A DNA stretch of 64,000 nucleotides from Bifidobacterium biavatii DSM 23969 (GTDB taxonomy: Bacteria; Actinomycetota; Actinomycetes; Actinomycetales; Bifidobacteriaceae), in contig NZ_JGYN01000002.1 in NCBI RefSeq assembly GCF_000741165.1, forward strand, positions 1-64,000, given 5' to 3'. Positions within the stretch are counted from its first letter, which is position 1. Each line of letters begins with the position of its first letter. Shown here piece after piece: positions 1 through 8,781 of this stretch. The notes under the pieces are model-generated. The model saw nothing but the letters and a program-made list of their open reading frames with translations. It ran no database searches and had not been told where the DNA came from. The position numbers and the translations under genes are program-made.

Positions 1-1125
1 GTCGCACCAGATCTCGAGCCGGTCAGCGCCCACGCGCGCGTCCACCGTGCGTCCCACGTACGCGTACGGGACGGAATACCAGTTGTTGTTGTAGGCGATA
101 TGACAGTTGGCCTGCACCTTGCGCGCGTACGACCATTCGGCCACTTCGAAGCGGACCGCCGGCAACGGCGTGAGCAACGGCCGTTCCATTTCGTCGAACA
201 CCGCTTGACGGGAGCCCTCGCGTTTCTGGAACGGGGCCGAGTTATACGCCGCAAGCCATTCGCGGATCGCTGTCTTCAGTTCCGGCAGCGAGTGGAACGT
301 CCGGTTTCTCATCGCGCCGGCTAGGGCCATGGTCGCGTGCCATACCGTGTTCTCCACGCTGGCTTTGTCCCGAGGACGCCTCACCCTGCCCGGCAGCACC
401 GCCGTTGAATAATGATCAGCCAGCGCGCGGTAGCGCTCGTTGAGTACGATCTCGCCCTCACGCGGATGGGCGACGACGCCGGTCTTGAGGTTGTCACACA
501 CCAATCGGGGCGTGGAACCACCCAACCACTCGTACATCGCCACGTGACAGGCCAGCCACGTCGTTTCCTTCATATCCAGCGCGGGTTCCACGAACGCGTA
601 CCGGCTGAACGGCAGACACGCCACGAACAAGTACACCGTCGCGCTCTCGCCGCTCACCGGATCCACGATCCCGAGCGTGGGACCAGCCCAATCCACCTCG
701 ATCGTGCTACCCGCCTTGCGCTCCACCCGCGACGTGATCCCATGAGCCACGACATACGACTGGTACAGCTTGCAGAACCGGTCATAACCCATCGCCGGAA
801 CACCATCCGACAGGCAGGAATCCCGGTACTCGGCGTGCAGCAGACGCAACGTCACGCCCACCCTGGCCAGTTCGCGGTGAACCGCCGGCCAATCCGGCTG
901 CCGATACGCGCTTTCATGCTCGTTCCTGCCGGGAAACAGCAGCGCGTACACCTCGTCATCACTCTTCGCCGAGACGTCATCGAAGACGATCCCGGCATCA
1001 GCGGCAGTCTTGATCACCATGGCGACGCTGTCACGCGAAACACCCAGCGACCGGGCGATCATTCTGCCCGACAATGACTGCGCATGCAGGCGCAACACCT
1101 GCTTCGCCTTGATTTTCCGTACCAT
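1..1125 (-). CDS. istA: IS21-family transposase IstA, partial at left edge
   Basis: This is the N-terminal 375 codons of an IS21-type DDE transposase and it runs open off the window edge. Translation begins MVRKIKAKQV and shows an N-terminal HTH region (residues about 5-35: QSLSGRMIARSLGVSRDSV). An integrase core follows with the three expected acidic positions: EVDWAG (near residue 130), VCDNLKT (near 195) and SVEN (near 245). IS21 IstA is usually about 400-520 aa, so roughly the C-terminal quarter, and the ATPase partner istB, lie outside the window. The ATG at 1125 is preceded by AAGGAG at 1135-1140. No frameshift or stop was found across the 1.1 kb, so the transposase looks intact as far as it is visible. 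Confidence 0.92.
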   Translation of the reverse strand, partial: MVRKIKAKQVLRLHAQSLSGRMIARSLGVSRDSVAMVIKTAADAGIVFDDVSAKSDDEVYALLFPGRNEHESAYRQPDWPAVHRELARVGVTLRLLHAEYRDSCLSDGVPAMGYDRFCKLYQSYVVAHGITSRVERKAGSTIEVDWAGPTLGIVDPVSGESATVYLFVACLPFSRYAFVEPALDMKETTWLACHVAMYEWLGGSTPRLVCDNLKTGVVAHPREGEIVLNERYRALADHYSTAVLPGRVRRPRDKASVENTVWHATMALAGAMRNRTFHSLPELKTAIREWLAAYNSAPFQKREGSRQAVFDEMERPLLTPLPAVRFEVAEWSYARKVQANCHIAYNNNWYSVPYAYVGRTVDARVGADRLEIWCD

Positions 1126-1288
1126 GATAGGTAACTCCTTTCACCACACGTCCCTCGCATGGTGAAAGGAGCCTAACCATCCCCGGCCTTCAACGACAAT
1201 ACCCACGGCCTTGAAAAACAATAACCACATAAACCCCGCAATGGCCCTGAACCGCAATAACACCGGCCCTCAAAAACTCAAATACTCA
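1126..1288 (-). mobile_element. IS21-like element terminus with repeated transposase-site motifs
   Basis: The region between istA and the interrupted adhesin carries four related copies of a GGCC[T/C]T..A...CAATA-like motif, starting at 1185, 1207, 1243 and 1265 (spacings 22, 36 and 22 bp). IS21-family ends typically carry several such short repeats for transposase binding. The exact tip is not certain. The likely end is TGAGT (minus strand) near 1280-1288, where similarity to the adhesin reading frame stops. The other end of the element is outside the window, so the target duplication cannot be checked. Confidence 0.75.
1137..1169 (-). promoter_or_regulatory. Hairpin sequestering the istA ribosome-binding site
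   Basis: CCTTTCACCA (1137-1146) and TGGTGAAAGG (1160-1169) form a perfect 10-bp inverted repeat with a 13-nt loop. The 3' arm, read on the minus strand, contains the AAGGAG Shine-Dalgarno of istA. A long transcript reading in from outside the element would form this stem and hide the site, whereas a transcript starting inside the loop would not. This fits the known habit of insertion sequences of blocking expression from external promoters. The role is inferred from structure only. Confidence 0.5.
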
Positions 1289-1857
1289 TTGGCAACGGCG
1301 AGGGTGCCGGCGTTGCCATTCACGGCGCTCACATAGGCGAATACGCGCGTATTACCTGAATACTCGAATCCTGTGCCGCCGGCCGCACCGATAGTCAATG
1401 TGCCGCCTTCCTGAATATTGAATACGGCATTCTGTTTGTTAGCGACCGATGCATCATACTTTGCGTTCAAGGCAGTTCCAGTGACAGTAGACAGCAACGT
1501 GGAAGCCTTGCTTACGGTCACATACTGATCTGCCGGAACATCAATGGCCTGAGTGATCGTCGTGACGCCGCCGGCTTGAACACACGCGGACAGGGCATTC
1601 CATGCGGTGACGTTGGCGCAGTCGAATCCATCAGCGACGGCAACAGCCGTCTGCACTGCGGGCATCTGATCGGCAGCAACCGTCGGCGCAGCAACGTCGC
1701 TGATCTCCGGATCCGCAGTGGCGGTCACGGACGTGGACAGGGCCAAGCCGCAAGCCAATAAGCAAGCCGTAGCCCTGCCGCACCAGCGCGTGAATCGTGT
1801 CATACTCCAGTTCGCCGTTTCCCAGCATTCTTTTGCTGTTGTGTTCACCAATCTCAT
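1270..1857 (-). pseudogene. N-terminal fragment of a surface adhesin, truncated by the IS21 element
   Basis: The frame encodes a long basic n-region, a hydrophobic signal peptide (ATACLLACGLALSTSVTATA) and the start of a beta-helix adhesin. It resembles the intact adhesin at 47775-52034: DCANVTAWNALSACVQAGG matches DCAAVADWTTLKTCVEAGG, followed by similar TITQAIDVPADQYVTV and GGTLTIGAAGGTGFEYSG stretches. Similarity ends at GTLAVAN, after which five residues (EYLSF) and a stop are read from the IS end. The rest of the protein (beta-helix, Cna-B domains, sorting signal) is missing here and may lie beyond the IS. The start is uncertain: ATG 1857 is chosen, and ATG 1803 or an upstream codon at 1905 are possible. 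The truncated product would be secreted but not anchored. Confidence 0.75.
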
Positions 1858-2047
1858 CTCAGTTACCAGAACATACACCTTTCCCCCGAAAATAGGGGGC
1901 ATCATGCCTGATTTTGGCGCAGCAGAGTATCACACAACCCGATATATTCCCCTATATCACCCTATAAATCGCGTCATTGCAAGAATAGTGCCACACGGAT
2001 TCGAACATAATCCCAAGCCACGCATTCGCTGGGTCATGCAATCCAAT

Positions 2048-2101
2048 CTTCATTCGTTGTGAATGAAGGTGCTGCACAATCTTCACTCAAAACGAATGAA
2101 G
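2048..2101. promoter_or_regulatory. Two imperfect 21-bp inverted repeats, 33 bp apart
   Basis: CTTCATTC-gttgt-GAATGAAG (2048-2068) and CTTCACTC-aaaac-GAATGAAG (2081-2101) are two copies of the same interrupted palindrome. They start 33 bp apart, about three helical turns. They lie in the 1906-2275 gap upstream of the truncated adhesin gene (minus strand) and downstream of the acyltransferase gene. The arrangement is that of a tandem operator for a dimeric regulator, but no regulator is identified. Nothing else was seen in this gap apart from a short CCCCC/GGGGG inverted repeat near 1885-1900. Confidence 0.4.
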
Positions 2102-2275
2102 GCCCGGCTTCAGGAACAAAAACCACCATCGTCGTGTCATCCGCGCCACCCATACCATCCGGCACCATTGCCGTCGTTCCTGCGTGGCGATGCTTTCTAA
2201 GCAAATCGTGAGCGTGACAGCACATCACGACAAAACATCACACGGACAATCGCATCAACCAATCGCTCCAGCACA

Positions 2276-3115
2276 TCACGCCGTCACGAGCCGTCCCGTA
2301 CCGACGCCGACCTTACCGCCTTGCATGAGATGCCGTTTCATGGCTCGCTGCAGCGACGTGCGTTCCGGCAATTCCGCAACCGGCTTATCAGACCGTTGAT
2401 ACACCCATTCGCGCCAATCCGGCGCATCCATATCGGTGCCGACGAGCACGAACCGACGCTGGAACTTGAGAATGTTGGAATCTGCCGGCAGCAGCATCGG
2501 CAGAGTCGGAGACAACAGCCACGATTCGCACTCGTACGGAGCGTTTTCCCATTCCGGAAAATGCCGGCCGATAAACTTGCGGGCCAAGTCAAACGATTCG
2601 TCGCAATACTCAGGGGTCAGGAGCGCATCCGACGGAATATGAATGCAGACCGAGCGCAGTGCGCCCGTCGGGGAATCCTGCCGGTCGGCGATTTCGAATT
2701 CGAGCTGCCCCAATCGGTAAAGCCTTCCGCTCAATTGGCGGATGGTCCAAAAATCCCGGTCGAAGCCGTACTCCCCGTAACTGACTCGATGCTCACCGAC
2801 AAACCGGGAAAAACACGCCATGGTCGCGTCGAACACGTCGTCTGTAATACCGCGCTGCCGATACACCGGCAACGTGTATGCGCCTGCCGCATACAGCATT
2901 GCGCGCAGCATTTTCCATCCATGCGGATCACTGCCGATCATTTGCCGAAGCGTCGTCCACGCCGACCGTCTGATTTTCGGATCGGTCATGTTCTGCACAT
3001 GCGGTTCCAAGGCCGACAGATCGTCGTCGATCTGCAGCACATCGTCGAATACCGGCTGCGGCAAGGCTATGCGACGCGCAACGCCGGCAACGATATCCCG
3101 CTCGTTCCCCGTCAT
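2276..3115 (-). CDS. Acyltransferase-domain (GNAT-like) protein of unknown substrate
   Basis: A 279-aa cytoplasmic protein without signal peptide or membrane segment. It resembles actinobacterial and lactobacillar proteins annotated as two-part acyltransferases (an N-terminal NAT-like half and a GNAT-like C-terminal half). That assignment is from memory of the family and no catalytic residue can be pointed to with certainty. Aromatic-rich stretches such as YGEYGFDRDFW (near residue 112) and FPEWENAPYECESWLLSP (near 185) are notable. The ATG is preceded by GGAG eight bases upstream. It lies 129 bp downstream of the GH20 gene on the same strand and is probably cotranscribed, which suggests action on N-acetylhexosamine-containing sugars or their products. 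Confidence 0.55.
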   Translation of the reverse strand: MTGNERDIVAGVARRIALPQPVFDDVLQIDDDLSALEPHVQNMTDPKIRRSAWTTLRQMIGSDPHGWKMLRAMLYAAGAYTLPVYRQRGITDDVFDATMACFSRFVGEHRVSYGEYGFDRDFWTIRQLSGRLYRLGQLEFEIADRQDSPTGALRSVCIHIPSDALLTPEYCDESFDLARKFIGRHFPEWENAPYECESWLLSPTLPMLLPADSNILKFQRRFVLVGTDMDAPDWREWVYQRSDKPVAELPERTSLQRAMKRHLMQGGKVGVGTGRLVTA

Positions 3116-3244
3116 AACACCTGCTCCATAACGTCTGCTCCTTTACGCCGATAATACGTCGATAAGAGGTCGCCACGACGATGGGGGACCGCAAGATGCC
3201 GCTTCCGGCCCTGCTCCCCCATCGCCGTGGCTACTCGAACAAGC

Positions 3245-5281
3245 CTATTCGGCCCTGCGCAGTTCGTCGGCGAGACGCCAGACGACGTCGGCGATGCGAC
3301 TGAGCTCGCCCTGCCGGCTGACCTCACGCCAGACAGCACTGTAGTCCTCGAACCATTCCTCCAGCCGACGGGCGGTCAGGCGGGCGTCGGCGCGTGCGTT
3401 CGCATCGTCGTCCGCAACAGCAGTACCGTTTGCAGCTCCGTTTGCGGCGCCGTCTGCAGCACCAACCGCAACGCCGTTAAGCCACGCGAGTATCACGCCG
3501 GCGTCGTTCAGCAGCTGCTGTCCGCGAATCGCGATCATGATCGGCTGCAGCACGCTGGCATGGTCCGATCCAGCAGCGCCCGCCACCGCAATGCCGATCT
3601 CGGCGAGCGCCCGATCCAGATTGGCGTTGCGACTGGCCACCTGATCGAGGCTCGGTTTCAGCCACGCGAGCAGATTGCGGCGCGCTTCGCCGAGCGTCGT
3701 GCTGTTGTGGATGAGCGGCGCGTAGACGTTCTCGCCGGTCCAGATCGCGTGCAGCACGTCCTGGTTCAGCGTGCCGCGGCGGTCCTCATCCAGTTCGAGA
3801 TAGCGGACGAGATTGTCCCACCCGAAGCCAACCTGTTCGGAGGTGTCACGCAGCGCGGCGAGCAGCTTGCCGGTCCGGTCACCGTATTCGAGCACGCTGA
3901 TCCGACGGTTCATGTCGGCGATATGCTCCACGGCTTCCGGATTCCAAGCCGCCTGCGCGCCGTAGATCATGCCGGGGATCGCCATGCGCGGATCGTTGAC
4001 GTGACCGTAGTCGCCCCAGTCCGTGACGAGGAATCCGGCCGCATGATAGGCCAGACCGTACCTGGCGAGCCGGGTGATGTTGTTCCACGCCCAGTCCAAG
4101 CGGGGCAGCAGCGCGTTCCAGCACCACACGGCCGGGCACACGTATTGGGTGGCGCCGGATTCGGCCACGAGCCGCACCTTGTCGTCGGTGATGTTCGGCG
4201 AATACAGCCAGTTGAGCAGCAACACGTTTTTGGGCAGCATGGTCAGGATTTCCGGCATTTCCACGGCGATGTCGCCCCAGAACATGGGTTCGCGACCCTT
4301 GTCGGACAGGTGCCGGCAGAGTTTGGTCACGTAGTCCGCGTACATGCGGGCCACGCCGACGCGTTCCGCTTCGGGCTTGGAGCGCCCCTTGCCCAGGTCG
4401 AACGTTTCGTCGCCGCAGATGTTGAACTTGCGTGTGCGGAACAGTTCCAGATACGAGTCGATCAGTTTGAACGACAGTTCCAGCGACTCAGGTTCGGTGA
4501 TGTTGAGCGTATGGTGTTCCATGCGTTCGACGAAACTGTACGGACGGTCGGCCTGTTCGGGGAATTCGCCCAGCCGGCGCAGTTCGTGCGTGCGCAATGC
4601 CATGTAGTGATGGCCGAACGTGGATACGGACGGGACAAGTTCGATGCCGAGCTTTGCGCAGTAGTCGTCGAACTCGATGATGTCCGACGGCGTGAGCGGG
4701 CTGACGCCGCGCCACGTTTCGCTCAGATCGTCGAATTTGAACGTGTGCTCGATGTACAGCTGGAGCTGGTTGTACTTGTACAAGCAGAGCTTGTCGGCCC
4801 AGCGTTTGAGCCAGTCGAGCGTGGGCACGCGGCCGCGCGTCGCGTCGAGATAATAGCCGCGCACCTGATACGCGGGACTGTCGGATACCGTGATCGGCGG
4901 TATTGCCGGCGCGGTCTGCCGGATCAACTGCCGGAGCGTCTGCACGCCGTCGCGCACGCCCGCCGCGCCACCGCCCGTGACGGTAATGCCGTCCGACGTC
5001 ACGTTGAGTCGATACTCGTCCGACGCGAGATTCGCGTCCGTGCCGATGCGGATGAACGCGTGCCAATGGTCGCCGCGCGCGACGTCCCACGACAGTCCGG
5101 TGCTGTGCCGGATGTCGTCGACGATCTGCCGCGCGAAAACGCAGGCCGGATCGTCGGGCAGATTTTCCACGACTCGCCCGCCCACGGGCAGCAGCACCGG
5201 AGCCCCCGTGCCGACACGCACCTCCTTGGGCTGCGGAATGAGTTCGAAATCAATGGTTTGCGTACCGTTGCTGTACTGCAT
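3245..5281 (-). CDS. Intracellular GH20 beta-N-acetylhexosaminidase
   Basis: A 678-aa glycoside hydrolase family 20 enzyme that removes terminal beta-linked GlcNAc/GalNAc. An N-terminal GH20b-like domain (residues about 1-135) precedes the (beta/alpha)8 barrel. The barrel contains the catalytic Asp-Glu pair in NICGDETFDLG (D291, E292) and the active-site tryptophan region LLNWLYSP and VTDWGDYGH. There is no signal peptide or anchor, so it acts on imported oligosaccharides, as expected for host-glycan or milk-sugar use in bifidobacteria. A low-complexity Ala/Gly/Asp insert lies near residues 605-635. The start is set by AAGGAGG six bases before ATG 5281. It is the first gene of a likely two-gene unit with the acyltransferase at 2276-3115. 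The exact linkage specificity cannot be read from sequence. Confidence 0.88.
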   Translation of the reverse strand: MQYSNGTQTIDFELIPQPKEVRVGTGAPVLLPVGGRVVENLPDDPACVFARQIVDDIRHSTGLSWDVARGDHWHAFIRIGTDANLASDEYRLNVTSDGITVTGGGAAGVRDGVQTLRQLIRQTAPAIPPITVSDSPAYQVRGYYLDATRGRVPTLDWLKRWADKLCLYKYNQLQLYIEHTFKFDDLSETWRGVSPLTPSDIIEFDDYCAKLGIELVPSVSTFGHHYMALRTHELRRLGEFPEQADRPYSFVERMEHHTLNITEPESLELSFKLIDSYLELFRTRKFNICGDETFDLGKGRSKPEAERVGVARMYADYVTKLCRHLSDKGREPMFWGDIAVEMPEILTMLPKNVLLLNWLYSPNITDDKVRLVAESGATQYVCPAVWCWNALLPRLDWAWNNITRLARYGLAYHAAGFLVTDWGDYGHVNDPRMAIPGMIYGAQAAWNPEAVEHIADMNRRISVLEYGDRTGKLLAALRDTSEQVGFGWDNLVRYLELDEDRRGTLNQDVLHAIWTGENVYAPLIHNSTTLGEARRNLLAWLKPSLDQVASRNANLDRALAEIGIAVAGAAGSDHASVLQPIMIAIRGQQLLNDAGVILAWLNGVAVGAADGAANGAANGTAVADDDANARADARLTARRLEEWFEDYSAVWREVSRQGELSRIADVVWRLADELRRAE

Positions 5282-5428
5282 GATCCTCCTTGATGAAACG
5301 ACGTCTGCCGGGAATCCGCGGCGAATCCTCGACGATCAGCCTTGGTGGCGCCGGCGGTGATGCCCTTAACCATGTTATGCTGCACGAGCATGAAAAAGAC
5401 CACGACAGGCAGACACCGCGGATTCAAC

Positions 5429-5690
5429 GGGCATATCACGGTCAGTTTAAGCCGCAACCAGCCTGCCATCATCCATCCTGCATCCGTCAACATGCGCATG
5501 CGGGCATATCGTGACTATTACGAAGCATGCTTTTCGGGCATATCGTGACCATCTGTGGCCTTACGGGCAGATCGTGACCATTGTCGGAGGAAAATCGGCG
5601 GCACGTGGGCAGGATATGCCCGCAATCGAGTAAGGCAACACGATATACCCGCAAAACAGTCCTCTTAATAACCACGATATGCCCGCAATG
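5429..5690. repeat. Inverted cluster of a 14-bp repeat (GGGCATATCGTGAC)
   Basis: In the 5282-5805 gap, GGGCATATCGTGAC or close variants occur in the forward sense at 5429, 5503, 5536 and 5565. The reverse form (GATATGCCCGC-like) occurs at 5613, 5642 and 5676. Spacings are mirror-like: 33 and 29 bp in the forward block, 29 and 34 bp in the reverse block. The cluster lies upstream of the GH20 gene and downstream of the membrane-protein gene. No T-run follows it, so it is not an obvious terminator. A minus-strand ORF across it is Cys-rich only because of the repeats and is not considered real. Confidence 0.7.
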
Positions 5691-5805
5691 ATCACAATCA
5701 TCGCAACGATCGCAATGATCGATACATCCGCAACCGCACAGCAAAAGACCGACTATCCAGACTCCCAAACCCAGACACTCCGTCGACCATCAACCGTCGC
5801 CAACC

Positions 5806-8085
5806 CTAGCGCTGAGTCCAGCGTCCGTTCACGTAGCTGCAGCGGGCTGCCATAACGTCCTTGCGGAACTCGCCCGCACCTTCCAGAATCATGTAGGCAC
5901 CGGTTTCGGACGGGAACAATGAACGGTTGCGCTCCTCATCCTCCCGGAATATGGGCAGTCGGCGAATACGCTCGACCAGTCGACGGTACTGCTCGGAGAA
6001 TCCTCCCGCCTGCCTCTTCTGCCGGAACTCCGGCGTGTTGATCATGGGAATCGGCTGTCTGCCCATGTCTTCCGCGCCGTCGAAATCCGGGTTCGTGCTC
6101 GCGTGGTCCGGTTGCCGGGAGAACAGCCCATGCCATACGATCAGCGTCAGAATCATCGACAGCACCAGGCAAATCACGCTGATCGAACACTCGAACGGCT
6201 TGGGCAGTATGGCGTGCAAATTGGTGGTGCCGTCGCTGTTGCTGTCGGCGACCGACGCAAGGTACGACACGGTCGCCAGAATCAAGTTTCCGTATACGAG
6301 CAGGTTGGGGTACGAGCTGAGCTCCTGCGACACCGCGTGCTGCACATCGTTCAATCGTCGGGCCACCCATAGCGTGAAGAACAGGGCGAGGCCGGCGAGC
6401 ATGTTGCCGACGTTGTACAGATCGTTCCAATGATTGCCGAATATGCCGAACGCGTGCAGCGTGTTCCATAACGCGAACAACGTCAGTGCGGACGACCACG
6501 CGATGTTCGACAGGACGGAGGAAAGGCTGCTGACCAGTTTCAGTTTCAGATGCGCGAACGGAAGATAGCGCATCCAGCTGCCGCTCAAGTGCACGCGCCC
6601 GGAGTTGACGCTGAGTCGCAGCGGTTTCAGCGATTCGCCGCGCGCATCCCATTCGAGCCCGGCGATCACGCTGTTCGCCAGACGGCCGATTTCGACATGG
6701 TTCGACTCGGCGCCCATCATCTGGAATGCGAAGTCCAGATGGATGGAGTTCGGATGCGTGAGCCGATCCCATTTCGTTTCGCGATACCCGGTGTCGAACG
6801 ACAGTTTGGCCACGTTGCGTTTCGCGACCTGCTCCTCGTCCATGAGCATGATGCACGGATACGCGCTGGAGAACGACGACAGCAGCAGGATGAACGATTC
6901 GGCGGGGAGTCTCCAGTCGTTGCGGCCGTCGCGATTGTTGGCATTGCCGCGATTACCGCTGCCATTGCGGCTGTTGCCGCTGTTGAGATCGTCTCGTCCG
7001 CCGTCGGACGCCGCCGTCTCGCCGGATGCCGATTGCGCGACTGCCGAATCGGCGGCGTTTGCCTTCGCCTCGATTGCGGCGACGATCTGTTCCATGACGT
7101 CAAGGAACGCCTCGAAAACCGAATCCGAGAAGAATTTCGTGCGTAGGCGTTTGGCCGCGTTGCCATCCTCTTCCCAGATCATGGTTTCGCGTCCGGACAC
7201 GTTGCCGTCTTGCCGAATAATGTGCAGGAGACGAAGCAGATTGTCGTTCCGCTTCTCATGCATCTGCGGATCATCGCCGCGTTTCGCCATCACGGCCTCG
7301 TACAGGATCCGGAGCGTCCAATCGTAGGACGGCTGATAGTTGGTGACCGTCGTCAGAATATCGCATTCGTTCAGCTTGTCCGGCGGAATGTCGCGGCCAC
7401 TGAATGACTTGGCTGCGATGATCCGGTTCACGAGCCGGGTTCGGGCGTGCCACCAGATTCGGCGCGCGAGCCGTTCCGCCGGCTGCACCGTATCCACCGT
7501 CGTCTTGACGGTTTTCGCCAGAGAGATCCGCGTCTCGTGACGCTTTCCGTCCGGCATCGATTTGCCGCCGTGCGTTTTCGCGTATTCCTTGTCGGCCGCT
7601 TTTTCGGCTGCCGTCATGCGTATGGCGATGTCCGTTTCCGCGTCGTGCGCGCCGGCGATCACCCCCAGCTCGCTGAGTTTCTCGGCCATGTCGTTGAACA
7701 GATAGTCGAGCGCCGCGTACGCGAATTCACGATTGTCGAACAGGCCGGCCAATGGCACGGATTGTCCGCCACCGTCGACGACGTCCGCGTGGATCAGGTC
7801 GCCTTTGCCGAGAAACGTGACAGGAACCGCGATTCTGGGCTGTTCATTGTCGTTTGAATAGGCGACGAACTTGTCTTTGGGCAGGGAGAAGTCGAGACTG
7901 ATGGCACGTCTTGTAGTGCCTTGGTCAGTGAACGAGACGTTTTCCACGCGGCGTTTGATCCATTTGTGCTGTCCGAGGAGCAGCATGGCGCACTTCCATG
8001 CGAATTCCATGTAGTCGTCGCCGACCTGCCATCCGCGCGGGTATTTCATGCCCTTCCAACCGTATCTGTTCGCCTCGTCGCCCAT
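5806..8085 (-). CDS. Large membrane protein of unknown function
   Basis: A 759-aa protein not recognised as any named family. The N-terminal half (about 1-370) is soluble and charged, and is followed by a Gly/Ser/Asn-rich linker near residues 365-400 (SRNGSGNRGNANNRDG). A second soluble block (about 400-510) precedes four predicted membrane helices near residues 520-545, 560-580, 592-615 and 635-660. The tail of about 100 residues is charged and probably cytoplasmic. There is no signal peptide. It is co-oriented with, and 56 bp downstream of, the adenine methyltransferase gene of the adjacent restriction-modification pair, so it may belong to the same accessory block. A defence-related membrane effector is one possibility but no motif proves it. 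The start ATG has a GGAAAGAAG upstream. Confidence 0.7.
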   Translation of the reverse strand: MGDEANRYGWKGMKYPRGWQVGDDYMEFAWKCAMLLLGQHKWIKRRVENVSFTDQGTTRRAISLDFSLPKDKFVAYSNDNEQPRIAVPVTFLGKGDLIHADVVDGGGQSVPLAGLFDNREFAYAALDYLFNDMAEKLSELGVIAGAHDAETDIAIRMTAAEKAADKEYAKTHGGKSMPDGKRHETRISLAKTVKTTVDTVQPAERLARRIWWHARTRLVNRIIAAKSFSGRDIPPDKLNECDILTTVTNYQPSYDWTLRILYEAVMAKRGDDPQMHEKRNDNLLRLLHIIRQDGNVSGRETMIWEEDGNAAKRLRTKFFSDSVFEAFLDVMEQIVAAIEAKANAADSAVAQSASGETAASDGGRDDLNSGNSRNGSGNRGNANNRDGRNDWRLPAESFILLLSSFSSAYPCIMLMDEEQVAKRNVAKLSFDTGYRETKWDRLTHPNSIHLDFAFQMMGAESNHVEIGRLANSVIAGLEWDARGESLKPLRLSVNSGRVHLSGSWMRYLPFAHLKLKLVSSLSSVLSNIAWSSALTLFALWNTLHAFGIFGNHWNDLYNVGNMLAGLALFFTLWVARRLNDVQHAVSQELSSYPNLLVYGNLILATVSYLASVADSNSDGTTNLHAILPKPFECSISVICLVLSMILTLIVWHGLFSRQPDHASTNPDFDGAEDMGRQPIPMINTPEFRQKRQAGGFSEQYRRLVERIRRLPIFREDEERNRSLFPSETGAYMILEGAGEFRKDVMAARCSYVNGRWTQR

Positions 8086-8141
8086 ATCTCGCTTCTTTCC
8101 GTCCCGAATGGCAGGATGACCGCCGCCTAATCTCGACAGAA

Positions 8142-8726
8142 TTAGAACAGCGTGTTCTCGCTGATGATTTTACCGTTGCGTGTCCGAGGCATCATGGCGT
8201 CGTCGAGGAACACCACGGCACCGTATCGGGAGAACACCCGACCGAATTTTCGCGGATTGTCGCCATAGTAGATCATGCAGCAGCTCATGGGAGCGCCTTT
8301 AGTGTCCTCGTTGCCGTTGATGACGAAGTGGAGACGCGTGTCGTACAGAAAACAGATCGCCGACGCCACAGGATATACGAAATCCTTCCAATGGGCGGTA
8401 TTCGTCGCCACCGGCACCAAGGCCATGACTTCGGAGCCTCGCCCCACGGCATCGGCGATGCGCACGAACCAATCGGCAATGGTGGTGCCGTGTTCGACAT
8501 CGCGCCCGTACGGCGGATTGACATAGATGCGGTCATAATCCCACGAATCGCGCAAACCATCGTTTTCCGGCAATATGTACTCGACGCGTGCGTTGACCGT
8601 GGAATACTCGTTGGAGCAGGGATCCAAATCAATCTGCCCGTCAAAAACCTCAGTCACAGCATCGACATACTTTTGCGGCGTGCACCAATGCTTGGTTTGG
8701 GATACTGGATGGCGTCCAGCCGTCAC
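8142..8726 (-). CDS. DNA N6-adenine methyltransferase (phage Dam type)
   Basis: A 194-aa protein matching the compact phage-type DNA N-6-adenine methyltransferase family (PF05869-like). It has HWCTPQKYVD near the N-terminus, the S-adenosylmethionine/acidic motif LDPCS (residues 34-38) and the catalytic NPPY motif at residues 70-73 followed by GRD. It should methylate adenine within a specific site and protect DNA from the endonuclease encoded 55 bp upstream. The start is a GTG at 8726 with GAGGAG eight bases before it. Such small enzymes are common in prophages, but no other phage gene is nearby. The pairing with the nuclease gene argues for a type II restriction-modification operon. Confidence 0.82.
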   Translation of the reverse strand: MTAGRHPVSQTKHWCTPQKYVDAVTEVFDGQIDLDPCSNEYSTVNARVEYILPENDGLRDSWDYDRIYVNPPYGRDVEHGTTIADWFVRIADAVGRGSEVMALVPVATNTAHWKDFVYPVASAICFLYDTRLHFVINGNEDTKGAPMSCCMIYYGDNPRKFGRVFSRYGAVVFLDDAMMPRTRNGKIISENTLF

Positions 8727-8781
8727 GTGAATTTCTCCTCGTTCCAGTTCGTAATGGTAATTTGCAGGTGTTGCTTAACGG

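Noticed and set aside
3227-5293. 688-aa plus-strand frame
   Set aside because: It is the exact antisense shadow of the GH20 gene, whose motifs and start site are clear.
5487-5768. 93-aa Cys/His/Asp-rich minus-strand frame resembling a metal-binding peptide
   Set aside because: Its composition is created by the ATATGCCCGC and GATCACAATCATCGC repeats, and there is no Shine-Dalgarno.
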